Source: Neofusicoccum parvum (Eukaryota > Ascomycota > Dothideomycetes > Botryosphaeriales > Botryosphaeriaceae). From it: a DNA stretch of 64,000 bases. The stretch lies in assembly GCA_020912385.1 (NCBI GenBank), contig CP087217.1, positions 930,001-994,000 on the forward strand. Reading direction: 5' to 3'. Made by a program: the position numbers and the translations under genes. Numbering within the stretch: position 1 is the stretch's first letter; each line of letters begins with the position of its first letter. The notes under the pieces were generated by a model. It was given only the letters and a program-made list of their open reading frames with translations. It had not been told where the DNA came from and did no database searches. This document shows, piece after piece, positions 12,711 through 22,584 of this stretch.

Positions 12711-13716
12711 ATGCCGTCCAGCACAGCACCCACCGCACCGCCGCGCCTCAAGCCGCACGAGCTCGCCGACCTCACCGCCTACAGCGACATGCTGCACCTG
12801 ATCCACCACCGCAACCTGAACCAGCACCGCCACAGCATCTGGTGGCGCAGCTTCTCCGTCTTCCGCCGCGAGCTCTCGCACTTCCTCTCCGAGTACACCA
12901 CCTACCAACCGCCCGCCGCCGCCGCCACCACCACCACCACCACGCCTGTCTCCAAGCCCTCCGCCAAGGCCTCGAAGGCGGCGGCGAGGCGCGCGGCGGC
13001 GAGGCTGGAGGCGTGGAAGAAGGATGCGGTGCCGAGGTGGTACCTGTGCGTGCTCTCCGCCGTGCCCCCTTGCTTTGCGGCTCGCCCCCGTTGGAAGCGC
13101 GTTGGCTGATGTTGAAGGCAGTGCGTTTGCGGAGGTCGTCGCGTCGACCCAGTTCTCGGCCATCGGGCTGGTGCTGCTGGCTGTCTTGGCCCGCGTGGCG
13201 CACGTGACGGGGATCACGGCCGCGTATGAGGCAGAGGCGGAGCGAGCGATGCAGGCGATGCTGCGGGAGTTTGCAGAGAAGGATGCGAGGGAGCTGTTTG
13301 GTGGGGTTGAGGCGGGCCAAGCTGGGGCAAGGAAAGGAGCAATGGAAATGGAGGACTTGGGTGAGGTGGTTGGGAGGAGAGAGGACTTTGGGGAAGTTCT
13401 TACGAGGGACGACGATGTGGGCGAGGCTGTCAGGAGCGGCGTAGAGGAGAAGAGTGGTGTTGGGGATAAGAAGGTGGGGAAGAAGAAAAAAGAGCGGCAG
13501 AGGGGAGATGAATCCAAGGTGTCAACGCCAGCGACTGATGCAGAACTGGTTGCGAGAGTCGACACGAAGGAAGTCGCAGTGAGAAAGAAGAAAAAGAAGG
13601 AGAAGAGGGTGGCCGAGCCCAGTCCGGAGCCAGAGCCCGAGATCACAGAACCCCCGAAGAAAAAGAAGAAGACGAAGAAGGCCAGCGCGATTGATGACTT
13701 GTTTGCAGGGTTGTAG
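12711..13716 (+). CDS. rmp1: RNase MRP protein subunit Rmp1
   Basis: Two exons (12711-13045, 13122-13716) join in frame to 309 residues. The N-terminal half matches the Rmp1 domain: DMLHLIHHRNLNQHRHSIWW followed by FSVFRREL, then RWYLAFAEVVASTQFSAIGL and VLLAVLARVAHVTGI. The intron falls within the WYLAFAE segment, and its removal is needed to restore the domain. Rmp1 is specific to RNase MRP, which cleaves pre-rRNA at site A3 in the nucleolus. The C-terminal half is an acidic/basic low-complexity tail with four lysine-rich clusters and ends in SAIDDLFAGL, a short C-terminal motif seen in many nucleolar proteins. The Thr/Ala run near residue 75 is low complexity. The poorly conserved tail would make homology search weak outside the first 150 residues. 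Confidence 0.85.
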
Positions 13717-14033
13717 GACAAAGGCATTGAATATACCCATTTTAGTACTGATTGAGAAGAGGGCGAAGGAGGGTGCGCACGGTCAGAGTGAATGGATTAT
13801 TGCGTGTGTTCCGTATCAAGGCAGGCTTGCTCGACGTCCCTACATCAACACAGGCTCGGCAAACCCCGCCGTGGCCTACATAAGATCCCCCACAGGACAT
13901 CGCCGCCTCTTTGACAAATCCTCTCTACTTCTACCTTCGTAAACCCACTTCCGTCGCCTAAGGGTATATCTTCCACCAACCACGTCCAACTTCCATGCCT
14001 GTAGCTAACGCAGCCGTACAGCACCCTCTCAAG
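13717..14033 (+). promoter_or_regulatory. Promoter and leader of the 14 kb secreted cysteine-rich gene, with 5'UTR intron
   Basis: A TATA-like ACATAAGA lies near 13879. A 5'UTR intron is well supported at 13964-14021 (58 nt): donor GTATAT, branch site GCTAAC at 14004-14009, acceptor ACAG. It removes the ATG at 13995, leaving 14034 as the first ATG, 12 nt after the acceptor. Confidence 0.55.
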
Positions 14034-14432
14034 ATGAAGTCCACGATGACGCGGCTCCTCAAGCTCCTCTTCCTGCTCCTCATCACGCACTACGGCATCC
14101 GCTTCGTTCTCGATCTCGTCGTCGACCACTTCTGCGCTCGCATCATCCCTGCCGTTCACGCCGCGCCTCTCGACAACCCTGATCCCGCCATCTACACCTC
14201 ACACATGCCGGTCATCACTGGCGGCTTCGCCACCACCGCAAGCGATGTTGCCACTGCCACCAGCGCTGTCCTCGAGACCGCTCAGGCCAAGTCCAACGAG
14301 CCCCAGCTGGACCACCGTCACCAGATCTCGGATGACTGCGCTGCGTACTGCAGGAAAGGCTGCGAGGGCAGCACCAACGGCATCTGCTACGAGTGGTGCG
14401 TCTACTTCTGCGCGCGTCGGCCGCCCGCGTAG
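14034..14432 (+). CDS. Small secreted cysteine-rich protein, single six-cysteine unit
   Basis: Single coding exon, 132 residues. Residues 5-44 are a strongly hydrophobic N-terminus (RLLKLLFLLLITHYGIRFVL) ending near VHAAP, best read as a long signal peptide or anchor. A Thr/Ala-rich linker follows. The C-terminal unit has cysteines at 102, 106, 110, 118, 122 and 126, spacing C-x3-C-x3-C-x7-C-x3-C-x3-C, then ARRPPA. This is the same symmetrical spacing found six times in the protein at 38.5-39.7 kb. The start at 14034 is preferred because the 5'UTR intron removes the upstream ATG. I know no named family with this spacing; a secreted effector-like or cell-surface role is inference only. Confidence 0.75.
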   Translation: MKSTMTRLLKLLFLLLITHYGIRFVLDLVVDHFCARIIPAVHAAPLDNPDPAIYTSHMPVITGGFATTASDVATATSAVLETAQAKSNEPQLDHRHQISDDCAAYCRKGCEGSTNGICYEWCVYFCARRPPA

Positions 14433-14684
14433 ACTGGGCTAGGCGGATAAACGGCGTCTTCGATGGCAAGGGCACAAAGACGATAGAGAACAGGGCATTT
14501 GGAAACATGAACACATGGAAAACCGGCTCGATAGCTTATCTCTATTCTGGCGATACGCTCAAGCAGAGAGCGTGAAACACCCCCGCCCGTGCTGATTGTG
14601 TTGTGCATAATAGGCCGTCCCAGTGAATCTTGTTTCGTGGAAGGGGGTTCGGATATCCAAAAATGCTATTCCGCGAGCGGCGCT

Positions 14685-17600
14685 TCACGCGCCCATCTTC
14701 CCCCTCTTCCGGTCCCTCGCCGCCGCTTTCTGCTGCCGCATCCTCCTCTCCTTCCGCCTCCTCTCCTTGCGCGTGAACTCCGTCGCGGCCTTGAACTCCC
14801 TGCCCTCCCTCGTCCGCTGCGCCAGCTGCGCCACCTCGCCCGCCGCCAGCTCGCGGAAAACCAAAAGGTACCTGACCCTGTTTTCGTAATACAGGCCCGC
14901 CTCCTTGAGGGCGTCCGGATTGACCAGACGCCTGTCGAGTTTGGTCCAGCGCGTCGCGCCGTCAGGGTCCTCTGGGGCGCCGGCGGGCGCGTCGATGATC
15001 TTGTAGCCAGACGCGACGTCCGGATCGACATCGGCGTCGTCGTCGGCATCGCTCGCAGCGTCGCCGTCGTCGCCGCCGCCGATGACGGAACCGGTGGGGG
15101 AGAGGGACGGCGAGTCGAGGCCGATGGTCGGGAAGCCGTAACGGCTGGCGCGCGCCTCGGCCTCCTCCCACAGCGCGTCCTCGGCGGTCGCGACGCTGTC
15201 GAGCTCGACGCGGAACAGGTAGATCGGCTTGCCGTCGTCGTTTTCGCCGAGCCCCAGCACGTCGCCGCTCCGGACGATGTAGCCGCGCGAGTCGTGCGGC
15301 GGCAGTGTGTGGGAGTCGTAGTCGTCCGGGTCGGGCAGCCGCACAAGGCGCCGGCCGTTGAGGAACGTGGTGCCCGAGCTGCGGTTGATCTCGAGCATCC
15401 ACAGCTGCTGCTCGGCTTCGATGTAGAAGTCGCAGTGGTTGGCGGTGACGAAGGGCTCAGGCAGGAAGATAGGGGCGCCAGCGGGCCGGTCTTGCTTGCT
15501 GAATGTTGGGTCGGAGCCGATCCTGATTGTCAGGAGGGAGCTCATAGCGTTGGGGTGGGTTCGTGTTTTGATTATGGAGGGCAGATTCCGGCGGTGGCGG
15601 CGCGAGTGCTCGAAGAGCATTCGTGTCTGCTCTTCACTGAGCTCGCGTTGGATGATGATGTGGTCGTGGTCGTCCTGGGACTTTGTTAGCAGAAGCTCTC
15701 TATCTGAGCATGCGACTTGGTGACTCACGTTGTCGAATTCGAATGGAAGGTCGTAGTAGAACAGGGTGTCCAAAGAGAGATGTTTGCGATGAGCCTTGAC
15801 ATAAGTCGGCTTGTAATTCCGCGTTGGGCTATTCGGCCGTGACCTGACTGATCCTCTGGCCTGATTTTCTTGGCCTATCAGGTCCCTCCGGTCAAGCGAG
15901 GTCAGCCCGCTTTCATCGGAATTCTCCAACATGTTGGATGATGGATGGAGGTACACGAGGAAGAGGTTCGGTGCTTTGTCGTTGACGCTCTCCCCTTCAC
16001 AGGTGCTGCAGAGCTCGTGGTAGCAGACAAGACAGTTCGGAGTCTCCATCGGCCTGGCGCGGCATCTGCAGCAAGCCCAAAGCGAAGGTCCGCCGGTCAG
16101 ACGGCTGAGGCTTTCAACTGAGCTGTTCAATCGTGCTGGAGATGGCCTGGTTGGTTTACTGGGTCCTGCGGCGCCAAGTTCCAGGTCGAAAATGCCCTCA
16201 TCTGCCCCTTCATTGGGAGTGCCAACATCGTCATAGCTATCTGGAGATTCCTCTCGGACCTCTCTCTGCGCTTGGAATCCAAGATGGGCCTTGCTGGGAG
16301 GGAAAATCTGCGGAATCAGTGCCTTGTACACAGCCTGATCCTTATCTTTATAGACGCAAAACACGACCTTCTCCAACGTGTCACCTTCTCCTGATTCCAA
16401 GAAGGTACGTGTGGTCTTGAGTGCAATCTCCGCAGCTTCACGGCTAGGAAAGCCGAAGCCACCTGCACTCAAACATGGGAATGCGATACTCTTCAATCCG
16501 CTCTCAGTCGCAAGCTTGAGGCAACTACGATAACAGCTCGCCAGTAGATCCTCCTGGCCGGTAAAAGTAGCGGCTTGGAAGTAGTGTGGCCGGACGGTGT
16601 GGATTATCTTCCGGCACGGAAGGTTGTGTGCATTGGTCATAACTGCCTTTCCCATCTCGCATAGATCGAGCCCTTGGCACTCCTGTAGGAGTCTCGGTCC
16701 AGCGGCTTGGTGAATCCAATAGCTTATCGAGTCTGAAGCACCAGCGTTCAAGCCTGGGGTTGTCCCATTGACGATGGCATCCACGGCAAGCATTGTGATA
16801 TCGTGCTGCAACATCGAAATCTTCTGGTTGATCTCCTCTTTCGGTAACGGCGGGTCAGAGTCCACAATACCAGGGGTTGGGTTTTGCAGCCAGCCATTCA
16901 AGTACAACTCCGAAATACTTAGGATGTCGGAGGTGGTCTTGAGAGCGTAACTAGATCTGGTCTCCTTGAAGAAAACCCTGTCGACTGCACCACTGACATT
17001 CTTGATCTGGCTCACGAGTGGCTGACCCTTTGTTTCCTCAAATCGTACCCTTAGCTTGGTGAAAAACGGTATGCGGCTTCTGAGGACGTTGTTCCCGCGC
17101 CGGAAGTGCTGATGGAACCAGGTGCTGGTTCGTTTTACTTCCAAAGAGCCTTCACTCAGCCTGAACTGCTGGTCGAATTGCTGGCGGAACCCGCATGTAA
17201 TCAAACGCTCTTTAAATGAGGAGAAGGTCTCCAGCGCGAAAAGCGGGAGAACCTCTGTTGCGAACGCTTCTTCGTCGAGGATTTGGAACATGTTTCCATT
17301 TTCGGTCCAAGTGATTATGTCTTTGTGTTCTGGTTTCCCAAGACTCCTGCACAAATCGAGTGAGAAAATGTTCACGAGAGTATCGGAGTATGAAAACAAA
17401 CCTGTTCAGAACTTCCAGAAACCTCTCAACATCGAATCCAACGAGCTGGTCGCTTCGAGATTGAACAGTCTTGCCTGTTTGGTCCTCCTCACCGTTTTCT
17501 ATCTCGAGCCTGAGACCAGGGTGCTGCGACGTGTCGAATGCCGACAAGACGCGTTGTGCATCCTCCAGAGACTTGAATCTTGCATGTCCACGAGATTCAT

Positions 17601-20352
17601 CTTCAGGATCCAAATGAAAGCCTTGATGTACTAATGCGGAAAGCAATGCGGCAGACCTTTTCGTTCCATTGGCCTCGGTCGGCAGATTGGACACTCGTAC
17701 CGTATACGGTCTATCTGATATATCCTCTCTGTCTGAGAATGGCTCTTTCTCCAGCGTTTCTGTTGGCAGGTCGACTGAATATATTTCGAATGTATTTAAA
17801 CCTGCCTCAGGGGGAGCGTCGGCAACACCCAAGTCTGGAGGCGGTCCTCCACCGTGCGTGTTCTCGAAGCGTTCCAGTTCGACTTTGCTTGCATCAGTTA
17901 TGGACTGTAAATCATCTGCTGGGAGCCCAGGCTGTTGTGTGTCTCCACTTCCTTGGCTCGTTTTCACATTCGCGATGAGAGCGTCGATCCTCCAGATCCA
18001 CACTGCAAGCTTTTTGCTGAGAAATTGGGCAGGCTTCTCTTCCATCAGATTAGTTTTATACAGTTCCATCTGAATCTCTATCAGAGCATCCGTGGCTCCC
18101 TGCATGGCCTGCGACACATTTTCGGCAAGGGTGCTGCCGTTGGGGTCGGAAGTGTGAGCGAGAATCGATAGGTTCGAATAAATAGTGAAGACATCATCTC
18201 GCAAGCGCGTAGAAGATCCAGATAGATCCTGACAGAGGAGGTATGTCGCCCAAGCCTCGGTTCGAGCTGTGCCAATCTGAGGGTATAACGATCCGAGAGT
18301 TACTCCTCCCCGCCGGGACTGCCTGAGTTGTTCTGAGACTGACGGGTGCTCAGAAATGGAGGGCAACGATGTGTAGAAGGCAGCGCATACAGTTTCAAGG
18401 TCGATGTGACCACCTTTGGAATGGCGGAACATATCGTTTAGGACGGTGAAGACTTGTGATACCTCTGGTTGAGGGAAAGATGAGCGCAAGTCTGGACGGA
18501 TTTTGAGCCAGTCTTCCTGAGACAACGATCCGTGTTCACTGGAGCGCTCAATATTGTCTAGTAGGGATATTAAGCGGTTTATCATTTCATATGCCGTGGA
18601 AGCAAAATTGAAATTAGCCGAACTGGGATCTGGTCTCCCGCTGTCGTCGTTGTTGGTTGCCGTGTCCAAGGACCAGTGTGAGCTTGCTGCTTGTGATCTC
18701 TCCGACGAGCTACCTGTACCGTTGGATGCAGCAACACTGGCACCAGACTTACTGTCATCCGGGCCAGCAAACTTGGGCAGTGCAAATGAGGCAAACCTTT
18801 CCAGATGGTTGGCGATGTGGTTGTGGAGATTCCCTGCCACGCCCGGGGCTTTGGCATTGACAAAGCAAATTGGACAATACTCCCGAAGGTCGATGGCCGA
18901 CGTCTCGGAGACGCTGATCAATCGTGTTATTTGCATCTCGGTGATATCATTGCCGTGAAAATCTTGCAGGTGATGCCTGATTCCGTCCTGGGAGGAATAT
19001 ACGGAATTCGGGTGGCTGGGGCACCGCCAAACCTTCCTGTGTGCGGAGCTTTCATGCTCAAGCCATTCCCGGCGGCTGCGGAAAAGTTGGTTTGCATCAT
19101 GGCAGTCTTTGTATGTACACACATATGGCTGCAAGTCCTGCAATAGATGGGTCCTGGAACACGGTGAGCCGGAGCGTTTCTCGTGCAAAGGATGTTTCTT
19201 ACTTCCAAGAGCGTGCTCTGCTGTATCGGGCTGGGCAGATCACAAAGCAGTATGGGCACTCAAAGTCTTTCTCCCCATCTGCGGAGGTTGGTGGAGGGGG
19301 AAGGTCGATGCCGTGACCGCCAAGATCAACGGCTGTTGTAGCAACAGATGTGACCGATTGGCTATCAACAGCGTCATCCAGGGTTCTGTGATGTGCGGTT
19401 GCTTCAGTGCCTGAAAGAAGCGTCCTCGGCTGCATCTCACTTGGCGGTGCTCTGAGGTTGATCTTGACGGCGTCTGATACGTGTATCGGGTTCTCGAGGG
19501 GTACTGCAGATGGCTGCTGCTGAGGCCCGTCGTCATTGCCGGTAGGTGAGGTCATTCCTTCTGATATTGACGAGTTTGCAAGCTTGTCCCGATGCTTCTT
19601 CCAGTACTTGAACTGCTGGCGTCTTCTGGTAATGGCTTTGCTGAGTCGTTCAACAAGGAAGGAAACGTCTTCGTCTTTCCGCGTAGGTAGTCCGGTCCTG
19701 AGCTGGGCAAGAGCATCTTCGGTATATCTCTTATCGTAATCCGCATACTGAGTGAAGACATCAACTCCGGTGTCGGGATCGATTTGCCGGTAGGCGGCGG
19801 CCTTCAAGGAGCGCGTCCTCGTGGTCGGACTGCGGATCCGGATGGATAGCCGATAGAGGTTGTTGATGACGTCTATGACTTCGAATAGTCTCTGTTGAAG
19901 CTCGTATCTCGGCCGCTCCTCTTCGCTACTGTTGTCATCTTCAGAATCTTCCGAGGCGCTGTCATCGCTGAAATCCTCCGAACCCGCTTGCTGTTCATAG
20001 GAAAGCCTAGCTCCAGAAACAACCGCCAGAGCTTTAAAACGAGTCAATAATGGGACAGCCGCTCGATTTGCACTCCCGTCGTACCTTCATTGATGTTAGT
20101 TTCGAGCTCCTGCAATAGCTTCAGCACGTTGGACTGCAGCAGTGGGCTGTCTCGGAGGCGGTAGTCAAGCGAGCTGTGCCCCTTTTGCTGAGCGCCGAGA
20201 TTGCCGCTCCAAACTCTGAACCGGCCATATTCGTCCTCGAGGCTCGCTGGAGCGATCAGATCCCGATGTGCGGCATCGCCGCCTTCCAGAGCTGCGGCCA
20301 GAAGACGAAAGCTGCGAGTGCACGCAATCGTGGCGTTCCTGATTGCGGTCAT
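14685..20352 (-). CDS. Giant multidomain protein: C2H2 fingers, RRM-like, HSF-type DNA-binding, macro and FHA domains
   Basis: Five exons (20085-20352, 19203-20031, 17402-19153, 15729-17346, 14685-15680) join in frame to about 1,820 residues. Domains in order: acidic/helical N-terminus of the fungal acuF-like C2H2 type (1-360), with RFRVWSGNLGA and SLDYRLRDSP; C2H2-type zinc-binding region (about 370-495), starting at PYVCTYKDC and ending with a CPICF finger; helical region (about 520-730); RRM-like fold (847-920); HSF-type DNA-binding domain (about 938-1041), with DIITWTENGNMFQI, EVLPLF, FSSFKERL, GFRQ and WFHQHFRRG; macro domain (about 1122-1298), with VDAIVNG, IHQAAGPRL and LSAGGFGFP; zinc cluster C-C-x-C-x9-C-x2-C-x4-C-x2-C (about 1374-1399); FHA domain (about 1538-1649) around NRSSGTTFLNGRRL; and a DUF8035-like WTKLDRRLVNP tail ending in a basic stretch. 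Macro domains bind ADP-ribose and FHA domains bind phosphothreonine, so a nuclear DNA/RNA-linked signalling role is inferred. Intron 15681-15728 is 48 nt and stop-free. Divergent from a DUF7580-like gene. Confidence 0.8.
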
Positions 20353-20880
20353 GGCGCTGGGCGACGTTCCTGGGCCCGAGGAACACGGCCGGGGCACAGC
20401 CTCGAGTCACGGCGGGTATGGTGTTGAGGGCTCAGACGTGCAGATTGAGTGCTGCAAGGCTGGCGGCACTTGTTGTGGCACGATCTACAGTGCCCCGCCC
20501 CCAAAACCGGTAAGCGCTTAGCTCTCCCCCCGGCCCATTTCTGCGGCTGAGCACCGCCATTTCTAATCCTCCAGGCCCCATCTCCACAGCCAGACGGCAG
20601 CTCTCCATCCCCTCCCGCCGCCTCTGCCATGTCTGCCGCTTGTACGCACGCCTCGGTGCCTTGAGGTCCAGCAGAGCCCACATCGCGCACCTCTGCACAG
20701 ACCGCCACTGTGAGAGGCATCGCCGGGACTTCGCAGTGGGGGCCAGAGGAGCCATTCGTCATTTCCTGGTCTTCTACTCAGTCCTCTCTTGATGTTACAA
20801 AAGCGACCCCAACACGTGGAGCTGGACATCGATCTGCGTTGTTGCATTTGACTGCCTGACGGGCCGCCCAATTCAACAAG
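20353..20880. promoter_or_regulatory. Shared divergent promoter of the macro/HSF/FHA gene and the DUF7580-like gene
   Basis: This 528-base interval separates the two divergent start codons (20352 on minus, 20881 on plus). Open frames inside it show no family resemblance. The arrangement would allow co-regulation of the two genes. I could not identify individual elements. Confidence 0.4.
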
Positions 20881-22584
20881 ATGAGCGGCGTAGAACTGGC
20901 AGGCCTGGTCCTGGCCGTACTACCCTTAGTCATCTCGGCACTGGAGGACTACAACGACAGCCTGGATCCAGTGAAAGCATTCGTAAAGTGGGAAAACTAC
21001 CTGCCCCAATACATTCGGAAGCTGCGAAACCAGCACGTCCATTACGAACAAACCCTGCGTCTGCTGCTTGCTCCAATCACCACCGAGTACGAGCTAGCAG
21101 ACATGATCGCAGAACCCCACGGAGAGCTTTGGAAAGACCCGGAAATGGCCCAGAAGCTCAAATACAAGCTGGACGAATCATACGACGCCTATCACCAAAC
21201 GATCAAAGATATCGAGAGGATCATGAAGACTATTGCGGAGAAATTGGATCTCGAACGGGCCACGAATGTCACTCGAAACGAACTCGAGGCCATGCTTGTC
21301 GCAAACGGAAGACCAAAATCCTCTCAGAAGTTTGAGTTCAGGAAACGTGTGAAGTTTTCTATGAGAAGAAAGAAAGTGAAGGGATTACTCGAAGAGCTGG
21401 ACGAATGCAACAAGGAATTGGAACGCTTTACGGAGAAGTCGGAAAAGCTGGAGCCCTACCGGAAGACTTCGAAGCCCTCAATTGCTCAAAAACTGCAAAA
21501 GATTCAAACCTACGCCCGGGTCCTACATTACACCCTTGTGGAAGCTTTTAGCTGCTCCTGCAGAGCTTCGCATTTCACAAACCTCCATCTGGAGCGCCGA
21601 GACCTCAATCCTAGCTCTGGTGGGAGGAGACAAACCTGTGAGCCAGGAACAATTTTCACCGTTTCATTTACAGACAGATCCTCCTCTTGGCTAGTCAAGG
21701 AAGCGCAGATCTGTTTCTCAGAGGACGATGAAGATCTTTCAGCAAGTATGAGCAGTCTCCAAGTGCATCCTCGGCGCAGCGTCAGCTTCTCGCCAACTAC
21801 GCCGCCTCCTTCACCAAAGCCTTCACACTCGCCTATGCGGGCTGACAGTGAAAACCCTCATTACAAAGAAGTGAAGGATCTCTGTTCCGTGGTGCAGACC
21901 TTCAACGATGGGGAAAAGAATTGTATCGGATTCTCCATGGAAAATGGCAAGCTACGAGGAGCATATCCTGTTCCCGTCAATGGTCTCAGGTTCTCGCGCA
22001 AGGCGGAGACGGTCACACTCGAAGACTTGCTGAAAGACAGCGGGAAGACACGGTTGAGCAAGAAAGAGCGCTATACACTTGCTGTCACTGTTGCGTCTTC
22101 AGTCCTGCAGCTGCACTCCTCGCCTTGGATAAGTGACCAATGGACCAAGCAAGACATTATGTTTTACCAAACCGTATCCCAACATCGCTCGATTGACGTA
22201 GACCACCCACATGTCGCACCAAAGCTCATAACACCGTCTGCCGGAACCAATCCCAAAGGCTTCAGCAGCAAGAATGCCACACTCCTTGCTCTCGGCATCA
22301 TACTTTTGGAGCTCTACTTCGGAACGCCTTGTGAGCAGCATATGCCCGAAAATCTATACATGGGCCACGACAAATCCCTGGCGATGCTTTGCACCGCGCA
22401 CCAATGGTACGAGTCCGAACAAGAGGACCTGTCCGCCGCTTTCCAGAATGCCATCGCGCACTGTCTGAGATGCTTTGCAGACCCGAGCGGGAGCCTCCAG
22501 GATTCGGATTTTCTGCAAGCAGCTATCGAGCAGATTGTGCTGCCACTACAAGATGAGCTGTCTCAATTTCTGGGTACAAGATAA
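20881..22584 (+). CDS. DUF7580-like fungal protein with HeLo-like N-terminus and pseudokinase-like C-terminus
   Basis: Single exon, 567 residues. It starts with a hydrophobic helical signature, MSGVELAGLVLAVLPLVIS, of the type found in fungal HeLo-like and STAND N-terminal domains, followed by a coiled, charged helical region to about residue 220. A Ser/Pro-rich linker lies near 300-325. The C-terminal half (about 340-560) resembles the DUF7580 region of fungal proteins, with a kinase-like fold pattern: LEDLLKDS, a helix ending in LHSSPW, then LLALGIILLELYFGTPCEQ. No catalytic HRD or DFG motif is visible, so kinase activity is unlikely. HeLo-like domains can act in membrane-targeting cell death in fungi; that role is inference here. 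The start at 20881 has an AAG-ATG context. Confidence 0.7.
   Translation: MSGVELAGLVLAVLPLVISALEDYNDSLDPVKAFVKWENYLPQYIRKLRNQHVHYEQTLRLLLAPITTEYELADMIAEPHGELWKDPEMAQKLKYKLDESYDAYHQTIKDIERIMKTIAEKLDLERATNVTRNELEAMLVANGRPKSSQKFEFRKRVKFSMRRKKVKGLLEELDECNKELERFTEKSEKLEPYRKTSKPSIAQKLQKIQTYARVLHYTLVEAFSCSCRASHFTNLHLERRDLNPSSGGRRQTCEPGTIFTVSFTDRSSSWLVKEAQICFSEDDEDLSASMSSLQVHPRRSVSFSPTTPPPSPKPSHSPMRADSENPHYKEVKDLCSVVQTFNDGEKNCIGFSMENGKLRGAYPVPVNGLRFSRKAETVTLEDLLKDSGKTRLSKKERYTLAVTVASSVLQLHSSPWISDQWTKQDIMFYQTVSQHRSIDVDHPHVAPKLITPSAGTNPKGFSSKNATLLALGIILLELYFGTPCEQHMPENLYMGHDKSLAMLCTAHQWYESEQEDLSAAFQNAIAHCLRCFADPSGSLQDSDFLQAAIEQIVLPLQDELSQFLGTR

Noticed and set aside
14589..15689. 366-codon plus-strand frame
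   Set aside because: It lies opposite the FHA and C-terminal exon of the giant protein, which has clear domains; it is an antisense shadow.
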